This document shows positions 1 to 7,430 of a stretch of 28,301 nt of DNA, one piece after another. A program made the position numbers and the translations under genes. The notes below the pieces were generated by a model. The model was given only the letters and a program-made list of their open reading frames with translations, made no database searches and was not told where the DNA came from. Position 1 is the first letter of the stretch, and each line of letters opens with the position of its first letter. Origin of the DNA: an uncultured Acetatifactor sp. (GTDB lineage: Bacteria > Bacillota > Clostridia > Lachnospirales > Lachnospiraceae); the NCBI GenBank assembly GCA_904501885.1, contig CAJGCP010000026.1, positions 1 through 28,301 of the forward strand, in the 5' to 3' direction.

Positions 1-20
1 TCATTCTGTGTTAAATTCAT
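1..20 (-). CDS. 5' end of an unidentified gene, cut by the left window edge
   Basis: A start codon (ATG, complement of 18-20) is preceded at a 7-nt spacing by a perfect AGGAGG (complement of 28-33). The visible codons read M-N-L-T-Q-N and then run off the window. The strong ribosome-binding site is the main evidence that this is a real gene. It lies on the same strand as the racemase and deacylase upstream, 162 nt after the racemase stop, so it may be the next gene of the same D-amino-acid group. Six residues are too few to name a family. Confidence 0.6.
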
Positions 21-40
21 AGTGAAACCTCCTGTTGGTT

Positions 41-77
41 AAAGTGTTTTTATTCATCCGGCCAAGATGAACACCTT
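41..77 (-). other. Imperfect hairpin between the racemase gene and the next gene
   Basis: TTCATC (53-58) pairs with GATGAA (66-71) around a 7-nt loop, and flanking AAAGTGT / ACACCTT can extend the stem across an internal loop. No T-run follows on the minus strand, so it is not a convincing terminator. It ends about 8 nt before the AGGAGG of the edge gene and could instead influence that gene's translation. Weak evidence. Confidence 0.3.
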
Positions 78-182
78 AATCTTACATCGAGGTTTCTTTT
101 TATTCAATTGGCGTTATTTCTGAATTACAGGAATGCTCCTTATCTATATATGAGCTATTTAATATAATTTTTCTCTATCCTA

Positions 183-1319
183 TCACTGGTTATACATCCT
201 CGGAACTCTCGCTGATATACTACAGGTCACTTCTCCACTTACACTTTCGCCAAACACACTTAATTCCTGTGCAGAAACCGTGTTTACACCATCCGTTCCC
301 AAAAGTATAACCTCGTCTCCAATTTTCACATCAGGAACGTCGGTAACATCTATCAAAAGATAATCCATTGCGACCCTGCCTACAACTCTCACTCTCTTTC
401 CGTTAATCAAAACATGAGTTTTGTTTGAATACGCACGCCTATAACCATCCGCATAACCACACGTAACCATTGCAATTCTCATAGGTCTCTCAGCATAAAA
501 GATACATCCATAGCTGACAGCATCACCGGGATATATTTCTTCGATTTGTGCAATGAAGCTTACCCACTTCATAGCGATTTTAAGCCCAAGGGAAGAAACG
601 CTTTCGTCACTGTAACTCATCCCAAGAGGCAGCATTCCCAGCCTTACCATATCCAGTTGGTATTCAAGATGTACAAGACTTCCTCCCGTGGAAGTGCAGT
701 GCTTTATTCCAAGCGGCAGATTTTCCGCTTCCATTTCCCTGCATGCCTCGATAAATCTGTCGAATTGCATTTTGGTAAATTCAAGCTCCCATTCTGCTTT
801 ACCTTCTCCGCAAGCAAAGTGTGTGTATACTCCCGTAAAATCAAGATTTTTAAGGCCATAAATTTCTTTTATTTGTATCATAGCACTATCTTTATCACGC
901 CAACGGATTCCACTACGGTTCAGACCAGTATCAATTTTAAGCTGACATTGTGCACTATTCCCTGTATTTCCAAGAAGGTCGGACAATTTCTTTGCATAAG
1001 AAAGACTTCCTACAGTAAATGTAAGATTATTTCTTGCTGCAGTTTCCATAAGTCCTTCGGGAACGGGACCAAAGATAAGAATAGGTTTTTTACTTTGTTT
1101 TCTGATTTTTAGTCCTTCCTCAACCGTTGCTACCGCATAGTAATCCGTAAAGGTTTCGTACGCAGGCACAACCCCTTCAATACCATGTCCGTAAGCATCG
1201 GCTTTGAGCACTGACATTATTTTCTTTCCGGGAAATACGTTCTTTGCTATTTGTCCGTTATGTTTTATGTTATCAAGGCTTATATGGGCATAAGTTCTGT
1301 ACCTATTCAATCTCTCCAT
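183..1319 (-). CDS. alr: Alanine racemase family protein (PLP-dependent)
   Basis: A fold-type III PLP enzyme expected to interconvert L- and D-alanine, or another amino acid, in the cytoplasm. The PLP lysine is Lys39 in SVLKADAYGHG, the same position as in characterised alanine racemases. The second catalytic base, Tyr of VSYG, is at about residue 270. IDTGLNRSGIR and GRVAMDY are also family motifs. Length is 378 residues, normal for the family. A start at 1319 is chosen over an upstream in-frame codon because AGGAAG lies about 8 nt before it and the protein then begins at the usual family N-terminus. The gene starts 4 nt after the stop of the N-acyl-D-amino-acid deacylase, so the two are almost certainly co-transcribed. 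That suggests a catabolic racemase acting on the freed D-amino acid rather than only the cell-wall enzyme; the substrate is inferred. Confidence 0.9.
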   Translation of the reverse strand: MERLNRYRTYAHISLDNIKHNGQIAKNVFPGKKIMSVLKADAYGHGIEGVVPAYETFTDYYAVATVEEGLKIRKQSKKPILIFGPVPEGLMETAARNNLTFTVGSLSYAKKLSDLLGNTGNSAQCQLKIDTGLNRSGIRWRDKDSAMIQIKEIYGLKNLDFTGVYTHFACGEGKAEWELEFTKMQFDRFIEACREMEAENLPLGIKHCTSTGGSLVHLEYQLDMVRLGMLPLGMSYSDESVSSLGLKIAMKWVSFIAQIEEIYPGDAVSYGCIFYAERPMRIAMVTCGYADGYRRAYSNKTHVLINGKRVRVVGRVAMDYLLIDVTDVPDVKIGDEVILLGTDGVNTVSAQELSVFGESVSGEVTCSISARVPRMYNQ

Positions 1320-1323
1320 ATCA

Positions 1324-2904
1324 TCACTTCCTGTTCTTGTATAAATATTTTCCAGCAAAAATCCCTGTAGGCTCATTATCTTCCAGTGTCAGCTTACCGC
1401 CTATGTAAAGTTGATGGATACCTACGTTTGGCTTAAACGGATCCATAAAATCTGCTTTATCCATGATTGTGTCATAGTCAAAGAGTACCAGATCCGCATC
1501 ATAACCGACCTGAATTCGTCCTTTGCCAGGTAACGAATATCTTTCTGCCGGCATGGAAGTAATTCTCCTGATACCTTCCTCCCGTGATAGAATTTTTCTT
1601 TCACGGATATAACGACCCAGGTATCTTGGGAAGGTGCCGAAAGCACGGGGATGTCCCAAATCATCGCCTATTCTGTAAATTCCGTCTGAACCTACCATAC
1701 AACGAGGATGCTTGAAAATCATCTCGAGGTTTTCCTCGCACATTCCGAAACGGCATTCAAAAATATCGCTATTATTTTCTTTTAATAAATGTATTACAAC
1801 ATCAAAAGGCTCCATGCCGAGCTCTTTAGCAACTTCTACATAGGTTTTTCCTATTGCCCAAGGTGTATTAGGTGCTTTTACAATAAGAAAGTTTTCAAGA
1901 CCAACGTAATATATGCTGTTGTCCCATGACGGGTCGTTAACCTCAAAAATTTCATGTCTGATTGCATTAACTACCGCTTCGTTTTCAAGACTCTTTGTAA
2001 ATGCCTCACGGCCGGAGGATAAAAACTGTGGTGGGATAACACTGAGCGTGGTTGTTGAAACTGCAGTGTACGGATAGGCGTCAAGCGTTATATCACAGCC
2101 TTTATTTATAGCCTCGTCCAACACGGAAAGTGCTTTTTCACATCTTTCCCAAAACACCTTGCCAACGCATTTGAAATGCGAAATATTAACAGGTCCTTTT
2201 GACGCTTTTGCAATCTCGATACACTCATGCACACTGTCGAAAAGTCCCATGGATTCCGAACGTGAATGGGTTGTATACATACCGCCGTTTTCTGCAGCCG
2301 TTTTTGCAAGTTGAATAAGCTCATTCGTATCGGAATAAATTCCGGGTACATAGGAAAGTCCGGTTGATATTCCGGCACTGCCCATCTGCATTTCAGAGAT
2401 TAGTTTTTCCTGCATTTTTTTAATCTGTGCATCAGTAGCCTTATCGGGCGAAGTTCCCATTACGCCTCCGCGAAGAGGACCATGTCCCGTAAAATAGTGC
2501 TGATTAGGACCCACTTCAAGCGAATCAATCACATTTATCAATGCTTGCATATTTGGAAAAAATTTGCTTATTCCTGCACTCACGCTTCTGCGTATATCAT
2601 CCGTCATTGTGTCAGAGTCCGGCATTACTGAGTTACCGCATTGCCCTGCTATTTCAGTTGTAACGCCCATTCTCAGTACGTGAAGTCTGTTTGGATCCTG
2701 TACTATTTCCCAGTCACTATGGCTGTGAACATCAATAAATCCCGGTGAAAGAGACAGCCCCTGTGCATCCTTTATTTCTTTCGCACAGACATCCTCGTTT
2801 CCCACATAGGCAATCTTCCCATCCACAACAGCCACATTACCATAAAAGGGAGCATTGCCGCTACCGTCATATATCAGGGCATTTTTTATCAGCAAATCAT
2901 ACAT
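1324..2904 (-). CDS. N-acyl-D-amino-acid deacylase (D-aminoacylase family)
   Basis: An amidohydrolase-superfamily enzyme that removes the acyl group from N-acyl-D-amino acids. The N-terminal beta-sandwich is followed by the metal motif VHSHSD (His60, His62) and by GQCGNS with Cys89, the cysteine metal ligand typical of D-aminoacylases. Further conserved histidines sit in THSRSE and ISHFKC, and the catalytic aspartate in VGSDGIYRIG. Length is 526 residues, slightly longer than classical members of about 480-500. The start at 2904 has AGGTGG about 8 nt upstream; an in-frame upstream codon lacks this. The gene overlaps the region just after the aminotransferase remnant and is tightly followed by the racemase, giving a plausible route from N-acyl-D-amino acid to D- and then L-amino acid. 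The acyl group and amino acid preference cannot be told. Confidence 0.9.
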   Translation of the reverse strand: MYDLLIKNALIYDGSGNAPFYGNVAVVDGKIAYVGNEDVCAKEIKDAQGLSLSPGFIDVHSHSDWEIVQDPNRLHVLRMGVTTEIAGQCGNSVMPDSDTMTDDIRRSVSAGISKFFPNMQALINVIDSLEVGPNQHYFTGHGPLRGGVMGTSPDKATDAQIKKMQEKLISEMQMGSAGISTGLSYVPGIYSDTNELIQLAKTAAENGGMYTTHSRSESMGLFDSVHECIEIAKASKGPVNISHFKCVGKVFWERCEKALSVLDEAINKGCDITLDAYPYTAVSTTTLSVIPPQFLSSGREAFTKSLENEAVVNAIRHEIFEVNDPSWDNSIYYVGLENFLIVKAPNTPWAIGKTYVEVAKELGMEPFDVVIHLLKENNSDIFECRFGMCEENLEMIFKHPRCMVGSDGIYRIGDDLGHPRAFGTFPRYLGRYIRERKILSREEGIRRITSMPAERYSLPGKGRIQVGYDADLVLFDYDTIMDKADFMDPFKPNVGIHQLYIGGKLTLEDNEPTGIFAGKYLYKNRK

Positions 2905-2924
2905 CGTAATACCACCTTTCAATA

Positions 2925-3155
2925 TCACTTCTTTGATCTAAATGCCTTCCTCATCCTTCTTACTGCTTCCACTATATTTTCATAACGGAATGCATAGCAG
3001 ATTCGGATAAAGCCTTCTACCATATAACGGCGATATTTATCATATTCCTTCACCATCATCTCCACATCCGGCATGCCATGGTACAGTGCTTCTGCTGCCG
3101 CCAGCTGCAGTGGTTCGTTGACACTTGCGATCATGTTTTTATGAAGCTTGATCAA
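2925..3155 (-). pseudogene. Internally deleted PLP aminotransferase (class I/II) remnant
   Basis: The 76-codon frame joins two separate parts of an aspartate-aminotransferase-like enzyme. Residues 1-49 read like the segment after the PLP lysine (KNMIASVNEPLQLAAAEAL, then MPDVEMMVKEYDKYRRYMVEG). Residues 47-76 read like the extreme C-terminus (EGFIRICYAFRYENI, then a basic helix). About 80-100 residues of the small domain that normally separate them are missing, and the join falls at EGF, a tripeptide expected at both break points. The N-terminal half with the PLP lysine is absent: the upstream frame meets a TGA within a few codons and the only start is TTG. It cannot be catalytic. It sits directly before the deacylase gene, so an aminotransferase probably once headed this operon. 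Confidence 0.8.
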
Positions 3156-3261
3156 GTTCTCAATAATATGCTCGCTTCAAAAAGTTGCCTTTTTTAGACA
3201 GTTTGGTGAAGTATGCCTTTTTATGGTTTTCCTCTACTTTCTTTCACACTATTACTCTTAT

Positions 3262-3286
3262 AGACTTGACTTTTAATAGTTAGTCT
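3262..3286. repeat. Imperfect dyad upstream of the AraC regulator
   Basis: AGACT (3262-3266) and AGTCT (3282-3286) are inverted around an inner ACT/AGT pair. A TTGACT that could serve as a -35 element lies inside (3266-3271), but no good -10 follows at 17 bp on the plus strand. It may be an operator in the 240-bp region between the aminotransferase remnant and the regulator. No firm promoter is visible in this gap in either direction. Confidence 0.3.
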
Positions 3287-3395
3287 TTTCAACACGAATG
3301 AGCATTTTCACAAAATACCATTCTTATTTTTTCTAATGCATTTTCTCTTCCGCCATGATACAATGAACTCAAATAACGGAAGGGGGGCCACTCCT

Positions 3396-4289
3396 ATGTC
3401 TAAGGAAATCATTTCATACAACTTTAGTGACCCAAATATTTGTATCTATAATTTGGAAATTTCCAATTCACCACAAAGGCATTATCGCGGGGAGCATTTC
3501 CACAAGGAAGCGGAAATTTTATTAGTGTTAGAAGGGGAAATCCTCCTTCGTACTTACAACACCGAGATGATGCTTCGCTCCGGGCAGTCGGCTTTCATCG
3601 GCAGAAACATAATCCACACCATATTACCCACTTCTCAAAAAGCCAATATATTGATTCTTCAGGCTCCTCTGTCCGAAATAGAGGAAAACGTGGAAGCCCC
3701 TTCACTGGACGTTTCTTTGACACAATATATTTTGGAAAACCAGCCTGCAAACTTCCGTGCCTTCCCGGAGGAGGGTAATGCATTTTCCGATATTCTCTAC
3801 AAAATCAACGAAGAGTTGAACGGAAAATCCAGCTATTACGAAGCTTACATCAAAGCCTATATACATCTTTTGACTGCCTTCTTAAAAAGATCAGGTCTGA
3901 TTCATAAGCCTATTGCAGGCAAGAACGGACAATCTTTCGAAAAGCTGAACAGGATTTCTGAATACATCACAGAAAACCATGACCAGAAAATATCTTTAGC
4001 CGACTTAGAAATTGAAATTAAATATAACAAATTTTACATCTGCAAGCTATTTAAGACCAATTTGAATACCACATTTACCGAATACCTGAACTATGTCAGA
4101 TGTAAACACGCAGAGCGATTGCTATTCTCTACGGAAAAAAAGATTTCCGAGATTGCAACTGAAGTCGGATTTTCTTCCACCCAAAGCTTTATCAAGGTAT
4201 TCAAAGCCTTTTACAACCATACACCCTTGAAATATAAATCCATCTATCATTCCAATGATGGCACTGGAGGTCCTGCGGGTCTCATTTAA
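3396..4289 (+). CDS. AraC-family transcriptional regulator with N-terminal cupin domain
   Basis: A 297-residue transcription factor. The N-terminal half has a cupin-like sensor region (HYRGEHFHKEAEILLVLEGE, then a stretch ending GRNIIHTI). The C-terminal about 100 residues form the two helix-turn-helix AraC DNA-binding domain, with YICKLFKTNLNTTFTEYLN and the second-helix signature EIATEVGFSSTQSFIKVFK followed by the usual P-x-x-Y/K ending. The start at 3396 has a strong GGAAGGGGGG about 7 nt before the ATG; earlier in-frame ATGs have none. It is convergent with the ceramidase-like gene (22 bp between stops), and the direct repeats upstream of that gene make it the likely target. The ligand is unknown. 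Confidence 0.93.
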   Translation: MSKEIISYNFSDPNICIYNLEISNSPQRHYRGEHFHKEAEILLVLEGEILLRTYNTEMMLRSGQSAFIGRNIIHTILPTSQKANILILQAPLSEIEENVEAPSLDVSLTQYILENQPANFRAFPEEGNAFSDILYKINEELNGKSSYYEAYIKAYIHLLTAFLKRSGLIHKPIAGKNGQSFEKLNRISEYITENHDQKISLADLEIEIKYNKFYICKLFKTNLNTTFTEYLNYVRCKHAERLLFSTEKKISEIATEVGFSSTQSFIKVFKAFYNHTPLKYKSIYHSNDGTGGPAGLI

Positions 4290-4311
4290 GATTCCACCTC
4301 CGGCTTAATCC

Positions 4312-5826
4312 TTATTCTGTAAACATATTATTGATATTTTGAACGGTTTCGCGCACCAATTGTTCGCCACCTACATGGCCTGTTAATCCACTGGAAATAA
4401 ATGCACTGTAATGTCCGCCCTTTTCGGCTTTTTCTGTAGGGAGATACCCTTCTGAACCATTGGCCAGCTGAATCAGGAAGGTCTGCTCTGCGAGACTCCT
4501 TGCCTTGATTTGATTGCCATAATCAAGGAACAATTCAAAGGGATTCGTCGCAATGGCAATATTGCCCAGACGCATAATATGAACTTCCGCATCAAACACA
4601 TCAAACTTTTCCTGCTGTTCCATTCTCCGCAAAATACCTAAATGTATCTGCAAATTCGCCGCATCGTTAAAGTCCACATCTCCCTCTTTATTCTGAAGAT
4701 AGTTCCGGATTTCTCTTCTGGCCAATTGCTCTTCTGCAAGGGTAGCCCGTCGAAGAGGAAGCTGCATCATATGTACCTGATGCTCAAATACCACATCTGA
4801 TTGAGGCTCATCCAAGCCTTCGTTGTAAACCTCAATAATCTCATTGGCAATTCTCTTGCCCGCTTTTCTCATACCGTCCAAATCAAACATGGAAGGATCC
4901 GCCTTGCGCTTAGGAGGATTATTTCTCTTCAAATTAGGGTCATTGACATCCGTATAAGGCTCCACCCAGCGAACCAGATCTACAGGGCATTGGTCGCCTG
5001 CCGCAGAGCACAAAGGAAGCAGAAATAAATCCTCTCCGAAATGTTTTCTCAAAAGCATCTTGGTCTCACCCCAGAAGTCAGGAGAGATAAATAATCTATG
5101 CTGTACACACTGTGCCGGGCATGCCAGGTTTGCCACCACACCGGTCAGTTTCTGATTGCCGTCAAAAACATAAAGCAATTCGATACCGGAATCATTGCCA
5201 CCTTCCAACTCCGTGAAAACAGCTCTGTTGGTATCTCCCCACATCTGTGCAGAGCCATCCGAATAGGATACGCGGCGACACATACCTACCGCCGCACGGC
5301 CAAATGCATTGGTGTAGGAACCTTGGTCCAGATTTTTCCAGGCACCCAGCACTACCTTCGCAATCTTGTTGGCGAGTTCTTCCAGCAGATCATCCTCATT
5401 TTCAATGGTATCATTATTGGATATATCGACACTTTCTACGTATTTTTTCCCAGGCGGCAGTTCGCTCTCTATCAGCCCTCTGAATCCGCCGGAGGAGTCC
5501 CGTCTATTAACGCGGTTCGCAACGCGTCCCGTATATCCCGGACCTGTGTGGGTGTGGGTCGCACTGATGACAACTTTTTCGGGATCCAGCCCCAATCCAT
5601 TATCGTACAATTTGGCCCTCACTTCATCCGCCAGTACTACAGAAACCCCTCCCAAATCCACGCTACACAGAACCATTTGTTCCGTATCAGAGGCAACGGC
5701 CAAAGCAGTCGCCGTCAAAGGCTTCTCCTGATACTCGGAAATACGCTCTGCAAACTGGCCCACAAGGGATACGGGTTTGTTAAACTCAAAAATCTCTTCC
5801 GCCCAACCAATTTTGATTTTGCTCAT
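4312..5826 (-). CDS. Neutral/alkaline ceramidase-like hydrolase, cytoplasmic form
   Basis: The protein carries the neutral ceramidase N-terminal domain signature SATHTHTGP (residues 88-96). His91 and His93 are expected zinc ligands. A preceding CSVDLGG strand and a later CSAAGDQCP segment also fit the domain. It has 504 residues, shorter than secreted neutral ceramidases (about 650-750), and lacks both a signal peptide and the C-terminal immunoglobulin-like domain. It therefore probably acts inside the cell on a small amide or lipid-like substrate rather than on host ceramide. Proteins of this kind are abundant in gut Firmicutes and mostly uncharacterised. AGAGGT lies about 6 nt before the ATG. 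The gene stands alone, with its own promoter region and a convergent AraC regulator. The family call is fairly firm; the substrate is not known. Confidence 0.8.
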   Translation of the reverse strand: MSKIKIGWAEEIFEFNKPVSLVGQFAERISEYQEKPLTATALAVASDTEQMVLCSVDLGGVSVVLADEVRAKLYDNGLGLDPEKVVISATHTHTGPGYTGRVANRVNRRDSSGGFRGLIESELPPGKKYVESVDISNNDTIENEDDLLEELANKIAKVVLGAWKNLDQGSYTNAFGRAAVGMCRRVSYSDGSAQMWGDTNRAVFTELEGGNDSGIELLYVFDGNQKLTGVVANLACPAQCVQHRLFISPDFWGETKMLLRKHFGEDLFLLPLCSAAGDQCPVDLVRWVEPYTDVNDPNLKRNNPPKRKADPSMFDLDGMRKAGKRIANEIIEVYNEGLDEPQSDVVFEHQVHMMQLPLRRATLAEEQLARREIRNYLQNKEGDVDFNDAANLQIHLGILRRMEQQEKFDVFDAEVHIMRLGNIAIATNPFELFLDYGNQIKARSLAEQTFLIQLANGSEGYLPTEKAEKGGHYSAFISSGLTGHVGGEQLVRETVQNINNMFTE

Positions 5827-5863
5827 AAAACACCTCTCTATGTTTATTTTTTGCTCTATCTTA

Positions 5864-5891
5864 TTTATACAATGAATTATTGTCCAATAAA
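5864..5891 (-). promoter_or_regulatory. Candidate activator-dependent promoter of the ceramidase-like gene
   Basis: On the minus strand a TATAAA -10 (5864-5869) is separated by 16 bp from TTTATT (5886-5891), a poor -35. A good -10 with a weak -35, next to paired direct repeats on the upstream side, is the usual arrangement at promoters that need an AraC-family activator. Confidence 0.45.
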
Positions 5892-5898
5892 AGGTATT

Positions 5899-5926
5899 AT
5901 CTTGGCAAAAAATGAATCAATCTTGG
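5899..5926 (-). promoter_or_regulatory. Paired direct-repeat half-sites, candidate AraC-family operator
   Basis: The heptamer CCAAGAT (minus strand) occurs at 5920-5926 and again at 5899-5905, exactly 21 bp apart, with some flanking similarity. Two half-sites in direct orientation, two helical turns apart, with the proximal copy 8 bp upstream of the -35, match the geometry of AraC-type activator sites. The likely binder is the convergent AraC regulator at 3396-4289. Confidence 0.45.
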
Positions 5927-5975
5927 TCAAATCGCTAAATTTCGCCTCGAAACAGATGATCATCACAGATAAATA

Positions 5976-6010
5976 AAATCGCTGTAAGAATATCTATCCT
6001 ACAGCGATTT
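5976..6010 (-). terminator. Rho-independent terminator of the aspartokinase operon
   Basis: AAATCGCTGTA (5976-5986) pairs perfectly with TACAGCGATTT (6000-6010). Read on the minus strand, the stem is followed by TTTTATTT. It lies 30 nt after the aspartokinase stop and ends the threonine-branch operon. Confidence 0.85.
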
Positions 6011-6040
6011 CTATCGTTTGCTTATTGCTCTTCTGTAATC

Positions 6041-7360
6041 TTATAATCTTGTCAATACAAAAATGTCATAAATTGCCTTGATTGCAGTCTCAAAATCTTT
6101 GTTTTCCACACCCAGGATAATGTTCAACTCTGAGGAACCCTGGTCAATCATCTTAATGTTGATGTTCGCGTGTGCCAGTGCGGAGAATAATCTCGCCGCA
6201 GTACCTCTGGTGGACTTCATGCCACGTCCCACCACTGCTATCAATGCCAAGTCAGCTTCGATATCAATCTTGTCAGGATTTGCCAGACGATGAATGGCTG
6301 CCACTACATTTTGCTCCTTGTGGAGGAACTCATCCTGATGTACGAATACGGTCATGGTATCAATACCGGAAGGAACATGCTCGAAGGAAATACCGTTTTC
6401 CTCGAATGCCTGCAATACCTTACGTCCAAATCCGATTTCGCTGTTCATCTTGTCTTTTTCAATATTGATGGAGCAGAATCCCTTCTTGCCGGCAATACCT
6501 GTGATGATGTATTTGGACTTCTGACAGGTGCTTTCTACAATCCATGTACCTGCATCCTCAGGGGCATTGGTATTTTTGATGTTTATAGGAATACCCTCCT
6601 GGCGAACAGGGAAGATGGCATCTTCGTGAAGCACCGTTGCTCCCATGTAGGACAACTCTCGAAGCTCGGTGTAGGTAATCACCTCGATACCTTCAGGATC
6701 ATCGATAATTCTGGGGTCTACAATCAAAAATCCGGAAACATCCGTCCAGTTCTCATATACATTTACCTTTGCCGCTCTGGCAACGATGGATCCTGTGATG
6801 TCGGAACCGCCGCGGGAAAAGGTTTTCACCTTGCCGTCGGGCAGGGAGCCGTAGAAACCGGGCACTACGGTATGGGTGTGTTTCTTTAATTCCGCACCCA
6901 GCACCTTGTCTGTTTTTGCCTGGTCGAAATTGCCATTCTCATCAAAGAAAATAACAGTAGCCGCATCGATGAAATCATAGCCCAGATAATTGGCCATGAT
7001 GATACCATTCAAAAATTCACCTCTGGAAGCAGCATAGTCACTTCCGGCTTTCGCTTTAAAGTTTGCTTCAATCACTTCGAATTCACTGTCCAGACTCAAA
7101 GAAAGTCCCAGCCCGTCGATGATTTCCTGATATCTGGCTTTGATATCTGCCAAAGCCTTGGAGAAATCCTCCCCTTTATCTGCCAGTGCATAACATGCAT
7201 AGAGCATATCTGTTACTTTGGTATCCTCTTTGTAACGTTTTCCGGGTGCAGAGGGAACCACATGCACTCTTTCTTTGTCGGCACGGATGATGTTTCCTAC
7301 TTTTTTGAACTGTTCGGCACTTGCCAATGAACTTCCACCAAATTTTACTACTTTAGACAT
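6041..7360 (-). CDS. lysC: Aspartate kinase
   Basis: Phosphorylates aspartate, the committed first step to lysine, methionine and threonine. The N-terminus has the kinase motif VVKFGGSSLAS (Lys6). The second family motif, FSRGGSDITGSI, lies near the middle and the conserved RGEFLNG before it. Two ACT domains follow in the C-terminal third, one beginning ITGIAGKKGFCSINIEKDKM and one beginning LALIAVVGRGMKSTRG, so allosteric control by an end product is expected. Length is 439 residues, normal for the monofunctional enzyme. GAGGAA precedes the ATG. It is last of four genes in an operon with homoserine dehydrogenase, which points to a threonine-directed isozyme rather than a lysine- or diaminopimelate-dedicated one. 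No lysine riboswitch is visible upstream. The symbol is generic for the activity. Confidence 0.95.
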   Translation of the reverse strand: MSKVVKFGGSSLASAEQFKKVGNIIRADKERVHVVPSAPGKRYKEDTKVTDMLYACYALADKGEDFSKALADIKARYQEIIDGLGLSLSLDSEFEVIEANFKAKAGSDYAASRGEFLNGIIMANYLGYDFIDAATVIFFDENGNFDQAKTDKVLGAELKKHTHTVVPGFYGSLPDGKVKTFSRGGSDITGSIVARAAKVNVYENWTDVSGFLIVDPRIIDDPEGIEVITYTELRELSYMGATVLHEDAIFPVRQEGIPINIKNTNAPEDAGTWIVESTCQKSKYIITGIAGKKGFCSINIEKDKMNSEIGFGRKVLQAFEENGISFEHVPSGIDTMTVFVHQDEFLHKEQNVVAAIHRLANPDKIDIEADLALIAVVGRGMKSTRGTAARLFSALAHANINIKMIDQGSSELNIILGVENKDFETAIKAIYDIFVLTRL

Positions 7361-7395
7361 TTTTCATTCCTCACGTAATTTCTATTTTTTATTTT

Positions 7396-7407
7396 GCCCC
7401 TTGGGGC
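7396..7407. repeat. Short GC-rich palindrome between the kinase candidate and lysC
   Basis: GCCCCTTGGGGC is a perfect 12-bp palindrome in an otherwise AT-rich 70-nt gap. On the minus strand no U-run follows, so it should not terminate the operon. It could slow or process the transcript between the two genes. Confidence 0.35.
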
Positions 7408-7430
7408 TTCTTTTACATAATATACCTTAT

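Noticed and set aside
3156..3255. More of the aminotransferase gene upstream of the remnant
   Set aside because: The frame upstream meets stops and the translation in all minus frames shows no aminotransferase motif; the AAG-GCCTTTTT-like direct repeats there have no evident meaning.
5098..5976. Long open frame on the plus strand opposite the ceramidase-like gene
   Set aside because: It is antisense to a gene with clear family motifs, has no ribosome-binding site, and its translation shows no recognisable domain.
6290..6889. Open plus-strand frame of 199 codons inside the aspartokinase gene
   Set aside because: It is an antisense shadow of lysC with no start signals.
7361..7430. Possible lysine riboswitch before lysC
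   Set aside because: The 70-nt gap is far too short for the lysine aptamer and contains only a 12-bp palindrome.
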